A stretch of 64,000 bases of DNA from Hypericum androsaemum (taxonomy: Eukaryota; Streptophyta; Magnoliopsida; Malpighiales; Hypericaceae): contig OZ023194.1 in NCBI GenBank assembly GCA_963995505.1, forward strand, positions 9,110,428 to 9,174,427, in the 5' to 3' direction. Position numbers and translations under genes: made by a program. Of this stretch, positions 12,581 through 23,600 are shown one piece after another (the stretch's first letter is position 1; each line of letters starts with the position of its first letter). The notes under the pieces are model-generated. The model saw nothing but the letters and a program-made list of their open reading frames with translations. It had not been told where the DNA came from and did not search any database.

Positions 12581-13245
12581 TTTGAAATAATGGTTAACTT
12601 GTGTTCTTTGCGAAGATTCTGGCCGGAAGTTGCTGGCCGCAGCTTGAATATCTCACTCATAGGTACTCATTTTGAAAAGGGTGTCTGGTTGTCAAGTTCT
12701 GTTGAATCTGTTGTACTCTATCTTCCATTTGAAGTGCGAATCGTTTCTGTCAAATTTGACCATTGCTACTATGTTGAACAGGGTTAGAGCAGAGCTGACA
12801 GTGTCAAGGGCGAGGGAGGAAGAATTGAGCAGAAAGGTGTGTACGGTATCTGGGGTTCTGTTGGATATTTTTTCCCTTTTTAAAATTTTTTTTTAATATG
12901 GTGATCCTATCCGAAACGTTGTAGTTGGTCAAAATTTGTGTGTGTGAAACCCTTGAGACATTGAACATTGTATTTACTGATTCCATTCCCTTTTGCTCAA
13001 TTATGGAATCCATAAGGTAACGAGCGTTTCTGGCTGGTCTTCTATGACCCCGACGATTATCTTCTTGTTGTGGCCCCTTGTTGCTCCAATACCTGGGGGA
13101 GATTCGCGTCTAGCCTCGGCCCCTATCTCCGATTTGTTTCTCTTTTTCTATCTTGTTCAGATATTGCAGCATACCCAGTAGGCTCTTCTTTATAGTATAT
13201 AGCAACTTATCAAAATATATACATTACATAGCAAAGATGAAGGAA
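12581..13245 (+). other. 3' UTR and downstream spacer of the MOS1-like gene
   Basis: No further coding exon is convincing after the TAG at 12578-12580. The sequence is T-rich (TTTTTAAAATTTTTTTTT near 12880), as expected for a 3' end, and no conserved protein is encoded on either strand. Confidence 0.5.
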
Positions 13246-14195
13246 GGATTTTTTGTATCACCTTACCTTCCTGTCTTTCGACAATCGATTAAAAATTCTC
13301 TATAGTTTGAGGTCTTTCGTTGGCATCATTAGATTTTTTTGTCATAAAAATGACAAAAATACTTAGAGACAAAAAAACTATCTTTTTCTAGATCTTCATC
13401 TTCAACTTTAAAACACCCAATCGATGAATATCCAGGTCGTGAAAAAAACCCTGATCGAAAAACCCAAGATGAAGAACACCCAATTAACCGACGAAAGATC
13501 AAACCAGCCCCGACCCGAGAATGGAGCTGAAGGAGGTGAAATCGGAGCTGCTCCCTCTGCGTCTCCGGCACCTCTCCGCTCAACGCCATCACCTCCGGCG
13601 GGCCCCACTCCGTCCATACCCCCGCATCCCCGGCCTTACTCGCGGGCTTCCTCGAGTGGGCTTTCGCCGCCGCCTTTACTCCTCCATGTGGGTCCTCCTC
13701 TCCCGCCGCCGCCCCTCTCTCTCCCCCGAAACCCTAGGATTCCTCATCGAGCAGTACGGCAAGTACGACCTCACCGACCAGTACGACCTCGATGGAGAAG
13801 CTCCGATAGCCTCCCGACCATGGGCGACTAGCTTGGTAAAGTTCGTCACTTTTGTATCGTCTCTTTCTGGGTTTTTGGTTAATTGAGGGTTTTAGATTTT
13901 TATCGATTCGGTGGGTTTTTAACTATAACGTTTCGATGATTTTTGGGATTTGAAGGAAGGTTTTTTTGTTGTTGTTAGGAACGTTCTTGGTTTCACTTGT
14001 TTGAAGTTGAAGATGAAACTCAAGGATAAAATAATTGTTTTATAATTAAAATAATAATAAATTGATTGATGACATTAACGAGAGACACCAGAGTATAATT
14101 TTATCAAACTATAAGAAGTTTTTTATCGATTATCAAAAGACAGAAAAGTGAGAGGCGAATATGCCAAATACTAAGAAACTGAGAGTAATTATTCC
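13246..14195. mobile_element. Mutator-like TIR element with GC-rich cargo (copy 4)
   Basis: Inverted arms at about 13260-13345 and 14080-14195 share blocks such as CTGTCTTT-GA-AATCGAT and TATAGTTTGA. The right end, read inward, also carries AGTATTTGGCATA and so belongs to the same TIR family as the three elements upstream of the MOS1-like gene. Between the arms lies a GC-rich block (about 13420-13860) that stands out from the AT-rich surroundings. One frame ends in LGFLIEQYGKYDLTDQYDLD before a likely splice donor. This looks like captured exon sequence, but I do not recognise the donor. No target duplication is evident. Confidence 0.65.
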
Positions 14196-14616
14196 TAATT
14201 TATTCCTTTTATAAATGAAACTTAATCACTTGTCAGAATACATTATCAACATATTTTATTAATGAGAGTGAAAGTTGGAGAGAAGTTTGGGTTAGGCGAG
14301 TGTTTTTTACATTGGCGGAGAATAAAAGGACGAAAAAGGATATCGTTTTTCTCCAAGGGGAAACTATCCCATCTCATTTCTACAAAATAGAAAATTATTC
14401 TCATTTTCCAAAAATTTCAACGGACTCGAATCTAGTTTAGGTAATATTTCGGCCGAAAAAATTATCCCATTCCATATCAACGGAGCTACTAGGAGAGTTT
14501 CAAGAGTTATTTTTTGTGTCCAAAAGCATACAAAAACGTGGAATTGGAAACTCCTCCCCTTGGCACACTTCTTTGACACTTAATTGTTATATGAGGCGGT
14601 GGCTTGGCTGGCTAAG

Positions 14617-14970
14617 ATGGTTTTGGTGACCCATCAACTGAAGGAATGGTACAACTTTTCTTTCTTGGAGCTTGTCGTTTGATCTGATTGATTGCTTCTC
14701 TCTTTGATTAATTCCTTACCATTTTTTTTGTAGAGTTTGTGAATGGCAGTACGAGGTTCCATGGAGCGACTCCCTTGTTTATATTCAATAATCGTAATAC
14801 TAGTTGCTTGGTTTTGTTTAGGCTTAAGTGATTGTTGAATCTTTGTCTTAGAATAACCGGAAGAAAATGGATTCCTAGTGATCCGAGCTGACCCCTTCGC
14901 GGAAATCAAATAGTCCATAACGATCAAAGTCGAATCGTGAACGTATTAATGCAGTCCCTTGTGCAATACA
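14617..14970 (+). other. Apparent first exon of the EMB2759-like gene, interrupted by unrelated DNA
   Basis: ATG 14617 begins MVLVTHQLK, which resembles the N-terminus I recall for EMB2759-like proteins (MALVTHQ-Q). After about nine codons the frame runs into unrelated sequence and stops. The next GT donor with good consensus is near 14971 (AA|GTGAGT), just before what looks like the normal intron 1. The 14644-14970 block contains a 97-codon minus-strand open frame (14634-14927) with no family I recognise. Either DNA was inserted into exon 1, or the gene now starts elsewhere. Confidence 0.4.
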
Positions 14971-15047
14971 AGTTGGATAAGTGAGTTCATGATTGTTATT
15001 GTCTTCATGCTGCTAAATGCTTTCATGTTTTTAATGGACTGTCTCAG

Positions 15048-16050
15048 GGTTCTTGTACTACATTTCCTTCAAGGCCTTGCCAAGGAGTGAAGTTGGTTGG
15101 ATTTGCTGCAAAAGCTAATAATAGGTCTTTCTTCTTAAAGTATAATGTTCATTTATTGTTTCCTTTCATCAGGATTTGAGTTATTTTGGTTTCCTCCACA
15201 GAACCCGAGTCAGGCCTTTCAAAATAACAGCATTCAAATGTAAAGCACAAACCGATGAATCACGACAAAGAGAAAATGGATCAAATGGAGGAAAAGAGGG
15301 AATCACAGCATTTCCTGCCATGCATAGATTGTTCAAGGAGTGGATGAACATGCTAAGCTCAGTCTCCCGAACTCGAGTTGCGGAGCAGACAGTGGATGAT
15401 GAGTTGCCTCGAAGTCGAGAATTATTACAGACCGAAACTGCCAGAGAATGCTGTGAAAATGTTGGGACATCGAAGTCAATTTGGAGCCGCTTTCTGGAGC
15501 TTGATGCATCGATCAAGATTCCGATCACAATATTGTTAGTACCCCCTGGCGTATCTGTGCATTTGAGATTTGTTTCTTCATCAGTATGGTCCACTTTTAT
15601 TCTCCTTTTTAAGATCTTCTGACTGATTTTTGCAGCATACCTCTGTTTCTAGCGGTCAACACGGTCTACGGGCCCGAAGTCTCAAAAGAGCTGACTCCTC
15701 TATGGATCCTAGGACCCCTGGTGGTTGCTTCCTATGCAAAGATGCTACAGGGCCTCTGCAAACTCTATGTTTTCATCTTTAGGCTGGCAATTAAACTGAT
15801 CACAAGCTTGCCCGATCACTACCGAGTAACGTATAGTTTTGTTTCTCAAGGGAAGCTCCAAGAGTATACGCAGGCTCGCCTGGTGCGACCGATAGCGGGT
15901 TTGAAGGACTTAGACTACAAGGAACTGTCAAGGAAAGAGATGAAGAGGGTTCGAGAGTGGTTCGCGGAGAAGTACTTGGATTTTGTGGAGTGCATTTGGC
16001 CATACTATTGTAGGACTATAAGGTTCCTAAAGAAGGCACATTTCATATAA
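15048..16050 (+). CDS. EMB2759: EMB2759-like plastid membrane protein (N-terminus uncertain)
   Basis: Three clear exons, 15048-15139, 15202-15534 and 15636-16050, join in frame (840 nt; 279 residues plus stop). The first reads GSCTTFPSRPCQGVK, a transit-peptide-like stretch. The second continues RPFKITAFKCKAQTDES and a variable acidic region. The third is highly conserved: two hydrophobic segments (about residues 133-152 and 158-190) around EVSKELTPLWILGPL, and a C-terminus with LDYKELSRKEMKRV and FVECIWPYYCR. I recognise this as the EMB2759 family, a plant-specific protein whose Arabidopsis member is required for embryo development and predicted to be plastid-located; its biochemical role is unknown to me. 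No in-frame ATG precedes the first exon locally, so the start depends on the disturbed exon at 14617. Confidence 0.6.
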
Positions 16051-16612
16051 ACCTGCCGAATTTCGAAGCCCGAGCAGGTAAATGAATGTCTAAGCAGGAT
16101 GAAATCCATGAGATCGAGCTTTTCGAAACAGCGGCCGAGCGAAATCCGCAGTTTCGAATCGAAGGCAGTCATGGACCACAGAGCAAAAGCTTATTCATTG
16201 CTTTGCTGCAGCAACGATCTCTTGTACGAATGTATTGCTGTCTAAAATTGAATACTCTTGTGCACCTCTAGGCACATAATCTTCTAATTGTTCCAAGACA
16301 ATTACTACATTGGTTCATAGGTCTCTGGTTCGCTAGTTATACGCCTAATTCTGAATATTAAAGCAGTATCTAAATTGTATGTTTTTACGCCTTAGATCAA
16401 ATGGTGACAGTGAGGAAGTTGTTCAATCTTAAAGAATGCAGTGTGTTAAATTCTTATCGGTAGAGTTTTGTCATTTTTCAAAGGTCTCACCTAACTCAAA
16501 ACTAGATTAGTTGACACAGTAGTGTGAGGATACCGGTGTTTTAAACCAAGAAAAAACTTATTGGATGGTTCAGCCAACTAACCTGTATGCACAGGGGCGT
16601 CCTTGTGTGAGA

Positions 16613-16631
16613 GGGGGGGGGGGGGGGGGGG
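16613..16631 (+). repeat. PolyG run (19 G)
   Basis: An uninterrupted run of 19 G within a G-rich stretch starting at 16609, just left of the CATGCC repeat region. The length may be unstable or an assembly artefact. Confidence 0.8.
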
Positions 16632-16699
16632 AGATTGTGGGCGCGTGGCCCATTTTTTTTAATCTTATCCTTATTCGTACTGAAACAAATCAAACTGAT

Positions 16700-17390
16700 A
16701 TATTATTTAACTAATTATATAATTTTTTATTATAAGTATTAATTAATATTAATCATTTTAATATAACATGACATTTTATCATAATCGAATATGCCATTAG
16801 TCATAGTCGAGCATGCAATTTTAACATAAAGATGTATGTCATTTAATCAATTAATTAATTTACTATAAGTTTTATTAAATATTAACCGGGCATACCACTG
16901 TATATAGCCGAACATGCCATTTTAACATAATCAGATATATCATTTTAACATAATCGGATATGTCATTTAATTAGTAATTTAATATATTAATTTATTATAA
17001 ATTTTATTAAATATTAACCGGGTATGCCATTAGTCATAGTGGGGCATGCCACTTTAACATAACCGGATATGTCATTTAATTTATAATTTATTTATTTATT
17101 ATTAGTTTTATTAAATATTAACCTGACATGCCATTTAGACATATCCGGGCATGCCATTAGACATGGGTATGCCATTACCGGGTATGCTATTTAATTAATT
17201 TATTATCAATTTTATTAAATATTAACCGGGCATGCCATTTTTATCGTCACTGAACATGCCATTTTATTGTAACTGGACCTGCCATTTGACATAACCGGGC
17301 ATGCATATTTATTGCACCAGGCATGCCAATTTATCAAATTTGGACATGCTATTTTTTAATAATCGAGCATACCATTTGACAAACACCTTC
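16700..17390. repeat. Irregular CATGCC-motif repeat region
   Basis: About a dozen copies of a degenerate unit of the form (A)ACCGGGCATGCCATTT, spaced 20-100 bases apart and joined by AT-rich linkers such as TTTATTAAATATTAACC. The same unit and the same linker recur at 63660-64000, so this is a dispersed repeat family. No coding capacity is visible. Confidence 0.75.
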
Positions 17391-17399
17391 CAGCCGCTT

Positions 17400-17922
17400 G
17401 TAACTCAGTCGACTATGAACTTCAAACATATTTTCAATATTCTTACACTCCAAATTTGGAGAAGTCATAAGCGACAAAGTTGTAGATATATGTCTCAGCT
17501 TTGCATAGCAACTTGAATCAACTCAATCAGACTCCGGAGTAAGATGTTGTGGCTCCCCAACCAAAACCTATCCTCGTAACTCTGTCAACTATTGATTTCA
17601 AATGTATTTTTGATAACCTTACACTCCAGAGAAGTCATAAATATAAAATTGTAGATATATATCTCAGATTCACATAGCAACTTGAATCAACTCAATCAGA
17701 CTCAGGAGTAAGAAGTTGTGGCTCCCCAACTAAAACCTATCATCGTAACTCGGTCGAATATTGACTTAAAACATATTTTTGACATCCTTACACTCCAAAT
17801 TTGGAGAAGTCATAAACTACAAAGTTGTTGATATATATCTCAGCTTCTACAACAACTTGAATCAACTCAATGAGATTATGACGTAAGAAGTTGGGACTCT
17901 CCAACCGAAACCTATCGACCGC
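17400..17922. repeat. Tandem repeat, 3 x about 175 bp
   Basis: Three head-to-tail copies begin with GTAACTC-GTC-A-TAT near 17400, 17576 and 17745, giving periods of 176 and 169; the second copy lacks a 9-base block present in the others. Each copy contains CTTACACTCCA, GAGAAGTCATAA and CAACTTGAATCAACTCAA. It has a satellite-like structure, but only three units are present. Confidence 0.85.
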
Positions 17923-18449
17923 AAAAAAAAAAGTGAGGCCACATTAAAAAAAATAAAGGAACATAAAAAAAATAATGCACCACCGACAAATAAAAGCAAA
18001 GAAAATAAGGGGGCTATTAATTGCTACTAAAGAACACGCGTGACACTCTTCCTTGGTTGCACAAAATCCGATGACACGCTTGCAACAAGGAAATAAAAAG
18101 ACTATAGACAAAATTGCCCCCGGATAATAATAAGCGTCAGATCAGAATTGGCCTCATCGGATAACCCACGTTTCTTCCTGCACCGTGCAGGACTCGATTA
18201 TGCATCCCGCACGCAATCCAGCTCCATATTTGCAGCCTACATAACTCATATCAGGTTGTTTGTCTGTGCTTCGTGAACGATCTTGGGACGATTGATCTAT
18301 TGATGTTCTTTTTATTTTTTATGACATATTATTTGAAAATTACGTGCTAAATGGCTGGCAAATCTTGTAATTTTTTTCAAACCTTGTATCTAACTTGTAG
18401 TTTTTAATTCTCCGTGATAGAGATTTTAGTGACTAACAACTAGGTGACA

Positions 18450-18645
18450 CCTGATATTTTACCTGAACTATCATATGTGTCCTGTCAAATCATCAATTTT
18501 ATCCACATGACATGCAACATCACTAATTGTATTCGTCAGAAATTAGTAAAGTGACATGTCAGACGAATAAAATTAGTTATGCAACATGACATACAGATAA
18601 AATTAACTATGTTACATAATACACAAAATAACTCAAATAATTAGA
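18450..18645. mobile_element. Fold-back / MITE-like inverted repeat
   Basis: About 195 bp whose two halves are imperfect inverted copies. CTAATTGTATTCGTCAGA (from about 18522) pairs with the reverse of the segment near 18566-18583, and the pairing extends outward through the TTTATC, ATG and AATTTTATC blocks. A hairpin of this kind is typical of small non-autonomous DNA transposons. I could not fix the termini or a target duplication. Confidence 0.55.
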
Positions 18646-19053
18646 ACTAACAAGTATAACTTAATTCCTGCGAAGATTAGATAATAGGACGGACGAGCTC
18701 TTCTCTGGCTAGTTGATCAGAGAAATCCCCTCCTTGACTACCCGGGATGTGGGGACAGCAGGAGGTAGCGAGCAAGTAACGTTCTGTATTTTTCTTTTCA
18801 TTTTATTGATGTTTTGTTTCTAAAAAAACTTAGTATCACTTAATTTTTCTCATTTTATATCAAATGAACTTCAACCAATAGTTTTCACTTGCATCAATCC
18901 TTGGAAGAAAGCATGGAAACTTTTGTAGTGATCTCCCGAGAGTATAGCTTAGGTTTGGGGTATACATCGGTGAGAGGTAGCAACATTGAGTCGCGTGGGG
19001 TAGAGTCCTCTAGGTTTGAGAGAACTATATAGTAAGGAGATGGTGGACGAGAA

Positions 19054-19851
19054 ATGCGGATTGGGGAAGGAGAGGGGCGTGCGGAAGAAGATGGGAATAG
19101 AAAGGAACCGGTGGCAGAAGAGGACAAAATTGTCGAACTCCTCTGTGGTCTGTCGATCCCAGAAGCTAAACAGCAAGCGGTGTGGTTAGTCAGTACATTA
19201 TGGACGGAGAAGTCTTTCAATTCTAAGGCCTTTATGATAGTTATGAAGAACTCTTGGAAGCCAAGGAATGGATTGGAAGCTTCAGAGATTGAGCCTAACA
19301 GGTTTCTCTTCCGGTTCTAGACAACAAGAGAGATGGATCGGATATTGCAAGAACAACCTTGGCACTTCGATCGTCAGGTGGTGGTTTTGAACGAGATCAA
19401 AGATAACGTGCAACCTTCGATAATTGATCTATTCATGGTACCATTCTGGGTAAGAGTCTATGATCTTCCGCTGGGAGGTTTTAATCTGGATATCGCTAAA
19501 TTAATTGGGCAACTCCTAGGCGAGTTTGAGGAATGGGACGCTACTGATATCTCACATGGGCATTACATAAGAGTGCGTATTAAGATTGATATCCAAAAAA
19601 CTCTACCTCGCCGCAAGCAATTTTGATTCCAGGAAGGGACTATTGTCTCAGTGTATTTTAAGGTTGAAAAACTTCAACCTTTCTGCTATGAATGTGGGAG
19701 AATGGGACACTTCGAAAAGGATTGCAAGTTGGTAACATATGACCTTCCACCGCCTACAACTGGTAAATTATTCGGCTCCTGGCTACGGGCGTTCTTTTAT
19801 AAGCCCCTGTCAGGTCGTCCTCACTCCAAAACCCAAAGACTAAGAGATTAA
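19054..19851 (+). pseudogene. LINE ORF1 (DUF4283 + CCHC zinc knuckle), broken
   Basis: Three open pieces in the same order as intact plant LINE ORF1: 19054-19320 (start of DUF4283, IVELLCGLSIPEAKQQAVWL), 19333-19626 (rest of DUF4283, FWVRVYDLPLGG) and 19651-19851, with a CX2CX4HX4C knuckle reading CYECGRMGHFEKDC. In-frame stops separate them. A proline-rich tail continues to about 20290. In active elements this protein packages the LINE RNA; here it cannot be made intact. Confidence 0.8.
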
Positions 19852-20605
19852 TGATTTTCTCAGAGGATACTGCCATGGTCGACTTTTGTGGCAGAAGTTA
19901 GTATGGAGGATATGTCAATTCACATGGTGCCTAATAACTTCTCATTGAAGGTAAGCATACAACCCCACTATTTTGCCCTATCTCCCAAGCCAAGCATACA
20001 ACCCCACTATTTCCCCTAGGAAACTCCACTGGCATCATACTGAACCGAACACCCTCTCTTAAGAATATATCCACTACCACATCTGATGTAACCCACACCC
20101 CTACTCCCACAACTAACCCACCACCTAAATATGTCCCACCTCTACTTAGAAGCTCCCCACCAGCTGATAACCCTCCTAACCCAACTGACCTTGACCCCAA
20201 CACCCACTCACAGCTCCCCAAAACTACCAACGTCCCCACCAACTACCCTCTATTCGAACCAACAGATACCCTGACTCCCGAATCCCCCACACCTATCTAC
20301 AACGTAGTCAACTCCGTAGAGTAAGAGCAAGCAAAAAATATGTTGATTGCACAAGGAAGAAGCCCGAATGAGCAAGTTATTGAAAAGCCATTTCCAGTTG
20401 CTAAAAATTCAAAGAAGAAGGCTCATATGACGTCCTCTGGGACAAAACTAATGCCAGTTCAGTTCGAAAATGATTGGGGCGGGAAAAGAAAATTTCTGGA
20501 AGATACGGAAGGTGACCATGTTAGCAAAAAGATCATAATTGCTTCAGTCATTGGAGTTGATTCCTTGATGCAGGCAGAGGTTGTGGAACAACCCCGCCAG
20601 TCGCC

Positions 20606-23600
20606 ATGAATGTTGTGTGTTGGAACTATCGTGGGTTGGGAAAGTCCAAGACAGTTTGCCACCTTAGCAGGCTAGCCAAAGCCTATAATTCCCAGCTTCT
20701 GTTCCTATCTAAGACACGTTTGCTGGATACAGAAGTGGCAGCTCTAAAGTGGCATCTTGGATTTGAGTATGGAGTTTTTGTTCAGTGTGAAGGCATGAGG
20801 CGCTCCCGGAGGGGTGGGTTAGCGTTGTTTTGGAGGAGGTAGCTTTCGGTAAGGCTGCTGTCACTATCTCTTCATCATATTGATGTTGAAATTAGTGAGG
20901 CTACACCATGGAGATTTATTGGTATTTACGACTGGCCTAGAACAAAGGAAAGGCTGAATACTTGGAGTTTGCTACGGGACCTACATGAAAGGTCAGCTCT
21001 CCTTTGGCTCTGTGGGGGAGAATTCTTTCGATGTCAGAGAAAAGGGGCAGTCAGATTGTCCACCAAAATTAAATGAAGGCCTTCCATGATGCTCTTCAGT
21101 ACTGTAACTTCAAAGAGGTACCGTAATCCGGACTGTTATTTACATAGACCAACAGACAAGAAGGAGAGGGCCATATTGAGACAAAGTTGGACAGTTTTGT
21201 GGCTTCTCAAGGATTATGGGACCTATTCCTAGTTTTGAAACAGGAAGCGCGCTCTAGAATTGAATCAGATCGTAGTCTGATACACTGTCGGGTATTAAGA
21301 GAAGAAGGCATCAAAACTAGACGGAGGTTCCACTTCGAAATGATGTGGATGTGACACGAGGGGCTACCTAACCAGATTCGACAAAGTTGGGAATTACCTG
21401 GACCGGGTTTCAACTTCTCACAGAAGAAAGCAGCGTGCACGAAAGTTCTTCAGCGATGAGAGAAGGATGAGTTAGGGAATGTCCGTATGAGGGTCTGAGT
21501 CTTAGAGGAAAATATTGCCACGGAACAAGCTCAGCCTTTGACGGACAGGTTGAGGGGGGTCATAGAGAGATGCCTTCGAGATATAGAAGAGTTGCTAATG
21601 AGAGAAGAAATAATGTGGGCTTAAAGATCCAGATTGGCGTGGCTGAAGGAAGGGGATAGCAATACGAGGTTTTTCTATAAGAAGTCGAGTCACCGTCAAA
21701 AGAGGAACAATATATGAGAGATAAAAAATCATGAGGGAGAACTAGTGCATGAGGAGGTAGGGATTTGAGAGATCTTTAGAGAATTCTTTATTTTCTTGTT
21801 TTCTTTTGCAGGTAGTGTGCATGTGGAGGCGATCACAAACATGGTGACTCCGAAGGTGACGGATGAGATGAATTACTCTCTCGAGCGGACTTTCACAAGA
21901 GAAGAGATATTGACGATACTTCATCAGATGTACCCCTCGAAGCCCCAGGACCAGACGATATGCCACCTGTATTTTATTAGAAGCTGATGTAGTGAGAATC
22001 ACTCTGGCAGTCTTGAACGAGGGAGCTGACCCCAGTTTGATTAATGACACTATTGCATCCCTTATTCCTAAGGTGAAGCATCCTACCTCTTGCTCGGAGT
22101 ACAGACCGATGAGCCTATGTAATATAGTAATGAAAATAATTACTAAGGCTATTGCAAATAGACTCAAAGTGCTCCTTCCTGAGGTGATCCATGAAAACCA
22201 AAGGGCTTTCGTTCCAGGCCGACTCATCACAAACAATTCTCTCATAGCCTTTGAGGTATTTCACTATCTCAAGAAGAAGACCAAAGGGAGGAAGGGCTTC
22301 TATGCATTTAAACTCGATATGATGAAGGCCTATGACATGATAGAGTGGCCATTCCTAGAAGTAATGATGCGGGCGTTGTGATTTAAGTCATCTTTTGTGG
22401 AGCTTATTATGAGATGTGTCTCTACGGTAAGATATGCAATTCAGATCAATGGGGTGGAGGAGGAGTATATTCAATCGAGCAAGGGATTACGACAGGGAAA
22501 CTCTCTCTCCCCATACCTCTTTCTACTCTATGTTGAAGGTTCGCCAGCACTACTATTTACGACAGAAGGTGCAGGCATCATTAGTGGTATCAAAGTTGCC
22601 CGTTCGGCCCCTTCCATTACTCATCTCTTTTTTGCAGATGAATCTTTTATTATTTTCCAGGGTGTCGGAGATGGAGTTAATCAACATTATGAGCCTTCTT
22701 TCAGTGTACGAGGGAGCTTCTGGCCAAAAGATAAATATCCAGAAAAGCTCGATTAAATTCAGCAAGAATGTCCCAGAGAATGAGCAAAACCAATTATGTG
22801 CTAGGGTGGGTATGAGACTGGCATCGGAGGAGGAGCACTATCTCAGCCTCCCAACCACTTGGGGCCGGTCAAAAAAAGCTATGTTCTCCAGTCCTGAGGA
22901 ACATATCCGTGCTAAGGTGGGCAATTGGAAGGTCTGCTTCTTATCTAGAGCGGGGAGGGAGACCCTTATTAAATATGCACTACAGGCCATTCCGACCTAC
23001 GTCATGAGCTATTTCCTCCTTCCTCTTGATACCTGTGAGAGGATCGAAATACGATTATGTGATTTTTACTGGGGCAGCAACAACGGGAAGAGGAAAGTAC
23101 ATTGGAGAAGTTGGGCTCGAATGTGTCGTCCTAAATGAGAAGGTGGGTTGGGTTTTAGAAGACTGCATAGTTTCAACAAGGCCATGTTGGCAAAACAGGC
23201 ATGGCGGTTTCTTTGCACTCCTAACTCTCTTACAGCTAAAATCTATCATGCCTGGTACTTTCCTTGTACTTCCTTCTTTGAGGCTACTAAAGGATATTGA
23301 CCGAGCCGTGCCTGGCGAAGTATACTCTCAGGCCTTTCCCTATTGCGTACGGGAATTGAATGGAGAGTGGGCAATGGGAAATCTATAAATATTTGGCATG
23401 ACTCCTAGCTCCCCAATTGGGCATCCCAGGTATCTGAATTTGGCAGCAGATTGCCTCTAATATGTCTCTGAATTACAGGAATTTGACACAGTGAGCTGGA
23501 ACGAGGACTTGTTAAGAAGTTTATTCACAGAGGAGGATGCTACAGATATTAGTTCTATTCGACTTAACCCCCGCCTCCCCCCGGATGTTCTCCGATGGAA

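Noticed and set aside
12590..13181. Short frames after the MOS1 stop that could be extra 3' exons
   Set aside because: The C-terminus already ends like MOS1 relatives, and these frames share no similarity with the family; treated as 3' UTR.
19931..20242. Gly/Val-rich minus-strand frame of 103 codons
   Set aside because: It is the complement of the proline-rich tail of LINE ORF1.
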